From assembly GCA_017450605.1 (NCBI GenBank), contig JAFSTG010000109.1, positions 1-38,660 on the forward strand: a stretch of 38,660 nt of DNA, in the 5' to 3' direction. A model generated the notes under the pieces. That model had not been told where the DNA came from. It saw nothing but the letters and a program-made list of their open reading frames with translations, and did not search any database. The DNA is from Paludibacteraceae bacterium (GTDB lineage Bacteria; Bacteroidota; Bacteroidia; Bacteroidales; Paludibacteraceae). Within the stretch, counting starts at the first letter, position 1. Each line of letters starts with the position of its first letter. This document shows, in pieces, positions 26,629-34,329 of the stretch. A program made the translations under genes and the position numbers.

Positions 26629-28356
26629 ATGAGAACGAAACATTTTCAATCAGTAACTTTGCTAATGCTTGCACTATGCTCTGCCGGCGTACTCCTTTCG
26701 TCGTGCGACCTCAATTACTTTCCGCAAGATGAGGTAACAAGTGAGGCGCTTAGTCAGAACTACGAAGGTCTGTGTACGATGACCGACGGCAACTATTCCA
26801 TGCTCAAAGACAACATGGAGTATAAGGGTAGTAGTTCAACAAGTTATACTTTTTGCCGCCGTGGACTTGAAATGGCAGAGTTCTCATCCGACGAACTTAT
26901 CATTTCCGGTCGTACTACTTCCACCATATTCCAGGCTTACACCTACGAGCGTGACGCGAGTCTGCAGAACGTTCGGTATGTGTGGTGGTGCCTCTATAAA
27001 TGTATCCTCGGTGCCAATCAAGTGATAGAATTTATCAAAGAAGGAGAGTCCGACCAAATGGATTATCTCAAGGGCGAGAATCTCTTCCTTCGCGCTTTTT
27101 GCCATTTGTATCTTTGTAACCTCTACGCTTGGCCCTATTCCTACGGCAGGGAGAATCCCGGAGTGGTAATCCGCACAAGTACCAACACCGAAGAGACACG
27201 GCGTGCTACCGTTGGTGAGGTTTACGACCAGATAGTTACCGACCTGCAAGACGCTATCCGTCTGATGGCTAATGGCACCCGTCGCGGCAACAACGGATAT
27301 GCTTCGCGCGAAGCCGCACAAGCACTCCTCACGCGCGTCTATCTGTATATGGAAGAGAACCAGAAAGTAATTGACCTTGTAGGCGAAATGCTGGGCGGTG
27401 CTTCACCCGAAAGCAAACTGATGTCAACCGCCGAATATCCTACATATTTCGCTAATACCTTAACCGCCAAAGAGACACTATGGTGCATAGCCTATACTAC
27501 CCTCGATGGTGGTGCACTTGGTCAGTCGCTCTATGCCGGTATGCTACTGAGCGACCCCGTTACAGGATTAGGGTGGGGCGAGGCTTATCCTTCAGAAACG
27601 CAACTCGACCTCTTCCAACGCTATCCGCAAGACCTCCGTTATTCGTCGTACGTGCATCCGCAATATCCTGCCGACACCACTTTCTACGTAGCCCGCTATG
27701 CTATCAAAGGTGCCGACTATCGCGATGCCCGCTCCAACCACATAATAAAAGCAACAGCCAACTCCGACGGCTCGTTCTCGTTTGTCGATGCCGACGGCAA
27801 TAACGTGGTGGCTAAACCCGAATTGGTGAATACCTACAAAGAGTATTATGCTACTATAGGAGGCGAGAAAACACGAGTTCGCATCTCCCGTCCGATGGTT
27901 ACCAGAAACACTTTCCCTGCTTTCTATGTCAGCAAATTCTCTTATCAGGACGGCTTGCCTATGCTCGGCTCGCCGAGTATGATACGCTGGGCTGAAGTGC
28001 TGCTCAACCGTGCTGAGGCAGAGGCAAAGTTAGGACAGGATGCTGCCGCACTCAGCGATGTTAATGTGCTTCGCAAACGCGCAGGTTTGTCGGGCGACGC
28101 ACTGATGACTGCCTCCAATATAGCGGCGCGTGGATATTCGTCAACACTCGACGTAGTGCTCGACGAACGACGTCTCGAACTTGCCTTCGAAGGTTTCCGT
28201 ACCGTAGATGTGTATCGTAACAAGCGTTCGCTCGACCGCCGGTATGCCGGTATCCATACATGGGAAGAAATCGATTGCCACGACACCCGCATACTCTATC
28301 CTATACCATACGACGAAATATCAGTCAGCGGAATACCGCAAAACGAAGGATACTAA
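26629..28356 (+). CDS. Second SusD-like lipoprotein, without its own SusC
   Basis: This 575-residue lipoprotein (VLLSSCDLNYFPQDE) is paralogous to the SusD at 21944 along its whole length. It shares RATVGEVYDQI, the QDGLPMLGSPSMIRWAEVLLNRAEAEAKLG block, a VYRN...DRRYAG...TWE block, and the C-terminus SGIPQNEGY. No second TonB-dependent receptor is in the window. It may share the upstream SusC, act as an additional surface binder, or belong to a SusC lost after duplication. It lies 53 bp after the DUF4832 gene and 53 bp before the GH31 gene. Confidence 0.92.
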   Translation: MRTKHFQSVTLLMLALCSAGVLLSSCDLNYFPQDEVTSEALSQNYEGLCTMTDGNYSMLKDNMEYKGSSSTSYTFCRRGLEMAEFSSDELIISGRTTSTIFQAYTYERDASLQNVRYVWWCLYKCILGANQVIEFIKEGESDQMDYLKGENLFLRAFCHLYLCNLYAWPYSYGRENPGVVIRTSTNTEETRRATVGEVYDQIVTDLQDAIRLMANGTRRGNNGYASREAAQALLTRVYLYMEENQKVIDLVGEMLGGASPESKLMSTAEYPTYFANTLTAKETLWCIAYTTLDGGALGQSLYAGMLLSDPVTGLGWGEAYPSETQLDLFQRYPQDLRYSSYVHPQYPADTTFYVARYAIKGADYRDARSNHIIKATANSDGSFSFVDADGNNVVAKPELVNTYKEYYATIGGEKTRVRISRPMVTRNTFPAFYVSKFSYQDGLPMLGSPSMIRWAEVLLNRAEAEAKLGQDAAALSDVNVLRKRAGLSGDALMTASNIAARGYSSTLDVVLDERRLELAFEGFRTVDVYRNKRSLDRRYAGIHTWEEIDCHDTRILYPIPYDEISVSGIPQNEGY

Positions 28357-28409
28357 AGGGCACTTACTTCTAAAATTTAAACCTGAAACAAAAAACTCAG
28401 AAACCCGAA

Positions 28410-29954
28410 ATGAAGAAATCTTGTCTTTTGATATCATTCTTGTTTGTTGCTTTGTCGCTTCCGGCTCAGCAACCATACTGGTGGGGTGCAGTAGTGGGGT
28501 TAGGGCATGAGCAACCTTACACCGATATGCCCGAGTTCGACCTCTCACGGCAAGATGCTAACAATCAGATAGCGCCTTTGTTCCTTTCGTCTGAAGGCGA
28601 GTATATGTGGAACAACGATGCTTTCAGTTTTTCTGCTGTAGAAGGACAAATCATTTCTTCTGTCGCACTCGAAAAGGTAAAAGCGGGCAATACTCTTCGC
28701 GAGGCTTACATGGCTGCACAAAGCAAATATTTCCCGGCAAGCGGTCTGTTGCCCGATACACTGTTCTTCACTCATCCGCAGTATAACACTTGGATTGAGT
28801 TGATGTATAATCAGAATCAGGAGGATATACTTCGCTACGCTCATTCTATTATCGACAACGGTTTCCCCACCGGTGTGCTTATGATCGACGATAACTGGCA
28901 GCGCTACTATGGCAATTTCAAGTTCAAAGCCGAGCGTTTCACCGACGCCAAAGCGATGATCGACGAACTGCATTCCTTGGGATTTAAGGTGATGGTGTGG
29001 ATTTGTCCGTTTGTTAGTCCCGATTCGCCCGAGTATCGTTTTCTTGCTGACAAAGGTTATCTGCTTCGCAACCCCGATGGCGGCATCGCTATTCTTAACT
29101 GGTGGAACGGCTATTCGGCTTGTTACGACCTTACAAACCCCGAGGCTGCCGACTATTTCGTAGGTGTACTGCGCGAGGCTCAGGCTCAGTATGGTATCGA
29201 CGGTTTCAAGCTCGATGCCGGCGATAACAACTGCTATGCTTCGGCTCCTATTCTTGCATACGACAATAACGCAACAACAGTTGACCATACCGTCTCATGG
29301 GCGAAAATAGGTCTCCAATTCCCCTTCAACGAATATCGTGCTTGCTGGAAAATGGGCGGACAGCCCCTCGTACAGCGCCTTGGCGACAAGGATTATAGTT
29401 GGGAAGCCGTTCGCTCACTTATCCCGCAGATGTGTGTGGCAGGTCTGTTGGGTTATGCCTATGCTTGCCCTGATATGGTAGGAGGCGGACAGTTTACGGC
29501 ATTTCTCAATATCAACGAAAACGAGTTCGACCAGGCTCTTATCGTTCGTTCGGCTCAGGTGCATGCGCTAATGCCAATGATGCAGTTCTCGGTAGCACCA
29601 TGGCGAATATTGTCGGAAGAGAATCTTGCGATAGTCCGTCAGGCAGCCAACCTGCATAAGCAGTTCGGTCCATACATAATGAAATATGCTCACCATGCTG
29701 CCGCGACAGGCGAACCTATAGTGCGATGCATGGAGTATCAGTTTCCGCACCAGGGTTTTGCTCTGGTTAATGACCAGTTTATGCTCGGCGACAAGTATTT
29801 AGTGGCACCGGTGGTAACAACTCAGTTAAGTCGGGAGGTGAAACTGCCAAAGGGTGTTTGGCGCGACGAACAAGGCAAACGTTATAAAGGCGGCAAGACC
29901 TACAAGATAGATGTGCCGCTAAGCCGATTGCCATATTTTGAGAGAATTAAGTAA
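28410..29954 (+). CDS. GH31 family glycoside hydrolase (MYORG / alpha-galactosidase-like branch)
   Basis: This 514-residue protein has a signal peptide (LFVALSLPAQ-Q). The (beta/alpha)8 barrel spans about residues 100-450, with GVLMIDDNWQRYYG, LGFKVMVWICPFVSP and the nucleophile motif DGFKLDAGD (Asp269). An acid/base candidate lies in RLGDKDYSW, and CPDMVGGG is the usual GH31 beta-strand end. It is short and compact, and its IDDNW...YG and WICPFV blocks resemble the MYORG-like branch, where alpha-galactosidase activity is known, more than the alpha-glucosidases. In this locus alpha-galactose or alpha-GalNAc is the likely leaving group. It is followed 17 bp later by a permease gene. Confidence 0.85.
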   Translation: MKKSCLLISFLFVALSLPAQQPYWWGAVVGLGHEQPYTDMPEFDLSRQDANNQIAPLFLSSEGEYMWNNDAFSFSAVEGQIISSVALEKVKAGNTLREAYMAAQSKYFPASGLLPDTLFFTHPQYNTWIELMYNQNQEDILRYAHSIIDNGFPTGVLMIDDNWQRYYGNFKFKAERFTDAKAMIDELHSLGFKVMVWICPFVSPDSPEYRFLADKGYLLRNPDGGIAILNWWNGYSACYDLTNPEAADYFVGVLREAQAQYGIDGFKLDAGDNNCYASAPILAYDNNATTVDHTVSWAKIGLQFPFNEYRACWKMGGQPLVQRLGDKDYSWEAVRSLIPQMCVAGLLGYAYACPDMVGGGQFTAFLNINENEFDQALIVRSAQVHALMPMMQFSVAPWRILSEENLAIVRQAANLHKQFGPYIMKYAHHAAATGEPIVRCMEYQFPHQGFALVNDQFMLGDKYLVAPVVTTQLSREVKLPKGVWRDEQGKRYKGGKTYKIDVPLSRLPYFERIK

Positions 29955-29971
29955 CTTAAATTTCTACCTAT

Positions 29972-30856
29972 ATGAAAAATATTTTAAAAGACAAACTATG
30001 GCTTGTGTTCATCCTCATTACCGTCGTTACTTGGGGTATTTGGGGTGCATTCTCAGGTTATCAGATTCAAAACGGAATACCCGATACTATCGTTTATATA
30101 GTTTGGGCATTGTCGATGATTCCTTGTGCTATCGTTGCTTTGATTATTAACAAGGGTAAGTTTATGTGCAATGCCAAATCGGCTTTGTTGGGATGTACGG
30201 TAGGTTTGCTTGGTGCCGGCGGACAGTTGGTGCTATTCAAGGCTCTAACCCTCGGTCCGAGTTATATCATCTATCCGTTCATCTCAATGTCGCCCGTTAT
30301 CGTTATCACTCTTGCTGCCGTCTTTCTTAAGGAGAAAGCCACACGCTGGCAAGTGGCAGGTATAGTGGTGGCACTTGTAGCAATACTGCTCCTCTCGCTT
30401 GAAACAGGGCAGGAAGGTAGTCCGGTTAGCGGATGGCTGTGGATAGTGCTCGCCATACTCGTGCTGCTCGCGTGGGGTGTACAAGGATTCTTTATGAAGT
30501 TTGCTAACAACTCGATGGATGCCGAGTCCATATTCATCTGGATGGCTATCACTGCCGTTATCTTAATTCCTGTGGCTTGGTTTATGAACGGCGACGCTGC
30601 TGCTTTCATGCTCACAGAACATGCAGTGCGCGACTGCTGGGCTTCGTTCGGTATCCAGATTCTTAATTCAATAGGTGCTCTTACACTCGTTTATGCTTAT
30701 CGTTATGGTAAGGCCGTTATCGTTTCGCCGATGGAAGGACTATCGCCGATGGTAACTGTGCTGCTCTCACTTATAATATTGCAAGTTATTCCGAATCCAT
30801 TGCAGATTGCCGGTATCGTTTGTGCCGCGTTTGCGATGTATGCACTTTCAAAATAA
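29972..30856 (+). CDS. EamA/DMT-superfamily inner-membrane permease
   Basis: This 294-residue protein has about ten hydrophobic segments arranged as two repeats of five, typical of the EamA (DMT) fold. Characteristic stretches are GAGGQLVLFKALTLGPSYII and the C-terminal YGKAVIVSPMEGLSPMVTVLLS. It is the only inner-membrane transporter encoded within the PUL. It could import the released sugar, although the family exports or imports many small molecules. It is tightly coupled to the GH31 gene (17 bp). A strong intrinsic terminator follows. Confidence 0.87.
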   Translation: MKNILKDKLWLVFILITVVTWGIWGAFSGYQIQNGIPDTIVYIVWALSMIPCAIVALIINKGKFMCNAKSALLGCTVGLLGAGGQLVLFKALTLGPSYIIYPFISMSPVIVITLAAVFLKEKATRWQVAGIVVALVAILLLSLETGQEGSPVSGWLWIVLAILVLLAWGVQGFFMKFANNSMDAESIFIWMAITAVILIPVAWFMNGDAAAFMLTEHAVRDCWASFGIQILNSIGALTLVYAYRYGKAVIVSPMEGLSPMVTVLLSLIILQVIPNPLQIAGIVCAAFAMYALSK

Positions 30857-30889
30857 TTTGGTTGATAAAAGTTAATTTAGTGTGTTTAA

Positions 30890-30936
30890 GGGAGGCAATT
30901 CAATGGGAATTGAGTTGCCTTCCGAAATGTTTTTTT
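30890..30936 (+). terminator. Intrinsic terminator after the permease gene
   Basis: A 15-bp stem (30890-30904 with 30909-30923, two G-U pairs) closes a GGGA loop and is followed within a few bases by seven T (30930-30936). It splits the PUL transcript from the kinase gene at 30962. Confidence 0.85.
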
Positions 30937-30961
30937 AATGGTTTAATGAAATCTAATAATT

Positions 30962-32020
30962 ATGGAACAAGATAATATATCTCAAATAATCTCTGCTTTT
31001 CAGTTAGAGAATCAGGTGGGTAACCCCGAACCGTTGAAAATTGGACTTATCAACGATAGTTTTATCCTTCCTCCCTTGCAGGAAGGCGGCAAGAAGTATT
31101 TTCTGCAACGCATCAATCATCATATCTTCACCAATGTTGAAGGTCTGCAACAGAATATCGACAAAGTAACCCGTCATATACGTCAGAAGCTCATATCACA
31201 AGGAGTTGCTGATGTTGATAAGCGGGTTTTGCAACTCGTTCCTGCTCGCGATGGCAAACTATATCACAAAACCGGAAACGGCAATTTCTGGCGCATATAT
31301 CTGTTTGTTGAAGGACGTTCACAAGAGCGCGTTACTCCCGATGCCGCATTCCTTGCCGGAAGGGCATTCGGCGAGTTCCAAAATCAATTAGCCGACCTGC
31401 CTCACGACGCGTTGTGCGAGTCGATACCTAACTTCCATAATATCGAATTCCGACTCATGCAACTGCGGCAGGCCGCCGAGGCGGACCCGTGTGCACGACT
31501 CAAACCATGCAGCGCTATCTATAATGAACTGCTCCGCCGTGCCGACGATATGTGTTTGGGCGAACGCTTGTTCCGCGAAGGCAAGTTGCCAAAGCGAATC
31601 AACCACTGCGACACGAAAGTAAACAATATCTTGTTCGACGACCAAAACCGACCGATGTGTATTGTTGACTTGGATACCGTAATGCCCGGATTCGTGTTCT
31701 CCGATTTCGGCGATTTTATGCGTACCGCAGCCAACACCGGAGCTGAAGACGACCCTGAACTAAGTAATATTCACGTCGATATGGATATCTATAATGCTTA
31801 CAAAGACGGCTATCTGTCTGAGGCATCTTTCCTTACTGATATCGAGAAGTCGCTGCTTAACTACGGTTGCCGTCTGCTTAGTTATATGCAAACAGTCAGG
31901 TTCTTTACCGATTATCTTAATGGCGATACCTATTATAAGATTCAGTACCCCGAGCATAATCTTGTCCGCACTCGCGCGCAACTCCGCCTCCTTGAGGAAC
32001 AAGAGAAAATGCTCAAATAA
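30962..32020 (+). CDS. Aminoglycoside-phosphotransferase-fold kinase, NahK-like (probable N-acetylhexosamine 1-kinase)
   Basis: This 352-residue cytoplasmic protein has the APH/choline-kinase fold. It shows the N-lobe region INDSFIL...KYFLQRINHHIF, the Brenner-type catalytic motif INHCDTKVNNILFD, and the Mg2+-binding VDLDTVMPG. The QRIN(H)xxF block and overall length resemble N-acetylhexosamine 1-kinase (NahK), which phosphorylates GalNAc or GlcNAc at C1. That would feed sugar-1-phosphates into nucleotide-sugar salvage, a different entry point from the AgaS branch. Relatives in Bacteroides are, as I recall, often mis-annotated as mucin desulfatases. It has its own transcript start after the upstream terminator, but I found no clear promoter box. 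Confidence 0.8.
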   Translation: MEQDNISQIISAFQLENQVGNPEPLKIGLINDSFILPPLQEGGKKYFLQRINHHIFTNVEGLQQNIDKVTRHIRQKLISQGVADVDKRVLQLVPARDGKLYHKTGNGNFWRIYLFVEGRSQERVTPDAAFLAGRAFGEFQNQLADLPHDALCESIPNFHNIEFRLMQLRQAAEADPCARLKPCSAIYNELLRRADDMCLGERLFREGKLPKRINHCDTKVNNILFDDQNRPMCIVDLDTVMPGFVFSDFGDFMRTAANTGAEDDPELSNIHVDMDIYNAYKDGYLSEASFLTDIEKSLLNYGCRLLSYMQTVRFFTDYLNGDTYYKIQYPEHNLVRTRAQLRLLEEQEKMLK

Positions 32021-32086
32021 AGTCAAATGTGCGGTGTCGGGGTCCCGATTCGTCTGCTGTCCGCAAGACAAACTGTATCCTCGATT

Positions 32087-32252
32087 ACTAAAGTTTCACA
32101 CATAAGAGAGAATAAAATTCAATTTTGGGTAATTATGGATAATTATTGACAACTTAAAAAAAGAGAAAAACGAAGTTTTTCGTTTAATTCGTTTAATTTG
32201 TGAACAATCGACAAACATAATTCGTTGATTACTTAATGTGGAAAACGTAAGT
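32087..32252 (+). mobile_element. MITE-like element, full copy (166 bp)
   Basis: The left end ACTAAAGTTTCACAC (32087-32101) and right end GTGGAAAACGTAAGT (32238-32252) are imperfect terminal inverted repeats. Each matches the ends of the copy at 38481-38649 in about 13 of 15 positions. The right-end 28 bases match that copy at 22 of 28; the core is more diverged. Inside lies an inverted repeat AAACGAA-GTTT-TTCGTTT (32168-32185) overlapping a TTCGTTTAA direct repeat. Between the kinase stop and this element (32021-32086) is a GC-richer stretch with short inverted repeats (for example TCGGGGTCCCGA) that I cannot assign. Confidence 0.65.
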
Positions 32253-32285
32253 CTATTATTTAAAATACCATAAAATAACTATATC

Positions 32286-32855
32286 ATGACTATAAATATT
32301 TCTTGTGTTAATTGGCCGGAGCAGTTCCCTTACTGCCCTTTAACCTCTGTCGATATCGACAATGATAAAGAATATCTCTATTTGCATTATCATGTTGAGG
32401 GTAAGCAACTACGTGCCTTAGCACTGAACGACCAGGAACCGGTATGGGAAGATTCGTGTGTTGAATTTTTCTGCCGTGTACCCGGAGACGACCGATATAT
32501 GAATATCGAAACCAACTGCATCGGCACTGTTGTTGCCTCACGGCGCCTAAGTCGTAACGACGATGTCAGACCTCTGTTGCCAGACGAACTGCAAAGCATA
32601 CGCCGGCGTACTTCATTGCCTCACGAGCGTATCGACGAGAGAGACGGCGACTTCTCTTGGGATGTGGAACTTGATATACCGCTCACGCTTATCTTTGGCG
32701 GACAGCCACTTTGTTTTCCGCTAACACTAATGGCAAATTTCTATAAGTGTGCCGACAAAACCAAACTGCCTCACTTCGTTAGTTGGCAACCTATCGACCT
32801 CCCCAAACCGGACTTCCACTGCCCGCAGTTCTTTGCACCTGTCGAACTGCATTAA
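32286..32855 (+). CDS. CBM9-like carbohydrate-binding protein without signal peptide
   Basis: This 189-residue protein consists almost only of a CBM9-like beta-sandwich. It shows PVWEDSCVEFFCR, YMNIETNCIGTV, FSWDVELDIPLTLI and the final LPHFVSWQPIDLPKPDFHCPQFFAPV. These match small carbohydrate-binding family-9-like proteins frequent in Bacteroidota. It starts MTINISCVNWPEQF and has no hydrophobic leader, so it should stay in the cytoplasm, which is odd for a binding module. An enzymatic or sensing role is possible. It follows the MITE-like element and precedes the DUF4832-like gene by 67 bp. Confidence 0.72.
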   Translation: MTINISCVNWPEQFPYCPLTSVDIDNDKEYLYLHYHVEGKQLRALALNDQEPVWEDSCVEFFCRVPGDDRYMNIETNCIGTVVASRRLSRNDDVRPLLPDELQSIRRRTSLPHERIDERDGDFSWDVELDIPLTLIFGGQPLCFPLTLMANFYKCADKTKLPHFVSWQPIDLPKPDFHCPQFFAPVELH

Positions 32856-32922
32856 ATGCCGAAAGAGTATAGACGAGCCCGACTCGTCTCACATGTTTGA
32901 AATCTTTAGAATAACTCGGAAT

Positions 32923-34254
32923 ATGAAAAATTATCTTTTTATTTTATCTGTTCTGTTGCTATCTTCATGCAACATCACTAATCCTAAGGTTGACGATGAA
33001 GATCCGGCATATAAAAAAGTGGCGCTTACCGCAACCATTACCTCGGTGCAACCTATGACGGGGATGGTGCTGTGGAACGATATGGCTCGAAGCAAACATT
33101 CCACTCACGGACAATGTATATCGCTCGAGTTTTCGTATGTTCAGCCCTGCCGCTTGGTTACAGGAAAAGAAAATGGTCAACTCGTTTACGATTGGACTTA
33201 TCTCGACGATAAGTTATCGGCTGCCGCTTCCCGTAACCATCAGATGGTGGTGCGTTTCCCGTTGTGTTATCCGTCGAACAGCGATAACTGCGAGGCGACA
33301 AAAGGTGCTACCTATGTGCCTGACTATATAAAAGCACTGCCCGACTACAACGAGACCTATTCCGCTAACCCCGGCGGCGACGGGCCTACCTATTATCCCG
33401 ACTGGACCAATAGCGAACTGCAATGGTTTGTACGTCAGTTTTATTCCGACTTGGCTGCACGTTATAACAACGACCCGCGCATTGCCTTCCTCGAGGTCGG
33501 GTTCGGTCATTGGGGTGAATATCATATCTACGGCACTAACATCAAATTCGGGGTGAACTTCCCTACTAAGGAGTATCAGAAAAATTTCTTCCTTCATCTC
33601 TCCGAAGTTCTCACCATGCCCTGGCTTGTCAGCGTCGATGCAGGCGACAACGCCTATTCGCCACTTCAGGGCGATGCTCAGTTGGCAGAGTTGCATTTCG
33701 GGCTGTTCGACGACTCTTTCATGCATGCCGGACACGAGCTATCGCAAGGCGAAGGCTGGAACGAACGTTGCTGGCAGTGGTCGGGCATCAACCGTTGGCA
33801 GACAGGTGTGTGCGGTGGCGAGATAAGTTATTACACGACGAAAGACCAACGCGAATTTCTCAATCCTGAAGGTTTGTATGGTGTAACATGGGAAGAAGCA
33901 GCAGCCAAGTATCACATGTCGTTTATTATATGCAACGATGCCACACGTGGCAAATACTTCACTCCTGAGCGTGTTACTGAGGCAGGCTTGGCATCCGGCT
34001 ACCGGTTTGCTATACTCAGCTGTGGGACAAATGGAGAAGATACGCATGTTAAAGTTGTCAACCGAGGTGTAGCACCCATCTATCGTGATGCATATATAAC
34101 CGTCGATGGCGTTAGAGCTACCGAGTCGTTGCGTGGTCTGCTTCCTGGCGAAGAGCATACTTTTACTGTCAAGGCTGTTGCCACTGCAGATAATGTAACT
34201 ATCACTTCCGACTTTATTCTCTCAACTCAGCAGATAGGCTTCGACGCTGAATAA
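32923..34254 (+). CDS. DUF4832-like lipoprotein (predicted TIM-barrel glycosidase)
   Basis: I chose the ATG at 32923, giving 443 residues and a good lipoprotein signal (LLLSSCNIT). The open frame extends upstream into the preceding gene, but those residues make no sense as a leader. The barrel-like part contains VRFPLCYP, FYSDLAARYNNDPRIAFLEVGFGHWGEYHIYG and VSVDAGDN. The block EVGFGHWGEY (E191, E199) parallels EAGFVGVWGEW of the 24746 protein, so both probably share fold and chemistry. The C-terminal 100 residues look like a beta-sandwich (DUF4832-like end). It closes the PUL and is followed by a strong bidirectional terminator. Confidence 0.72.
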   Translation: MKNYLFILSVLLLSSCNITNPKVDDEDPAYKKVALTATITSVQPMTGMVLWNDMARSKHSTHGQCISLEFSYVQPCRLVTGKENGQLVYDWTYLDDKLSAAASRNHQMVVRFPLCYPSNSDNCEATKGATYVPDYIKALPDYNETYSANPGGDGPTYYPDWTNSELQWFVRQFYSDLAARYNNDPRIAFLEVGFGHWGEYHIYGTNIKFGVNFPTKEYQKNFFLHLSEVLTMPWLVSVDAGDNAYSPLQGDAQLAELHFGLFDDSFMHAGHELSQGEGWNERCWQWSGINRWQTGVCGGEISYYTTKDQREFLNPEGLYGVTWEEAAAKYHMSFIICNDATRGKYFTPERVTEAGLASGYRFAILSCGTNGEDTHVKVVNRGVAPIYRDAYITVDGVRATESLRGLLPGEEHTFTVKAVATADNVTITSDFILSTQQIGFDAE

Positions 34255-34270
34255 CTCTTGGCCAATAATC

Positions 34271-34318
34271 ATACACAAAAACCGACCCGTTCTTTCGAGC
34301 GGGTCGGTTTTTGTGTAT
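34271..34318. terminator. Bidirectional intrinsic terminator between PUL and decarboxylase operon
   Basis: A perfect 19-bp stem (34271-34289 with 34300-34318; GC core CCGACCCG/CGGGTCGG, outer A-tract/T-tract) surrounds a 10-base loop. The A and T tracts give a U-run on both strands, so it can stop the convergent transcripts ending at 34254 and 34330. Confidence 0.93.
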
Positions 34319-34329
34319 TGATACCGGAA

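Noticed and set aside
32021-32086. GC-richer stretch with short inverted repeats after the NahK-like gene, considered as a tRNA fragment or terminator
   Set aside because: No cloverleaf or T-run could be drawn; it may be residual sequence next to the MITE-like element.
32749-32922. N-terminal extension of the DUF4832-like lipoprotein into the CBM9-like gene
   Set aside because: Starting at 32923 gives a proper lipoprotein signal; the extension overlaps the preceding gene in another frame.
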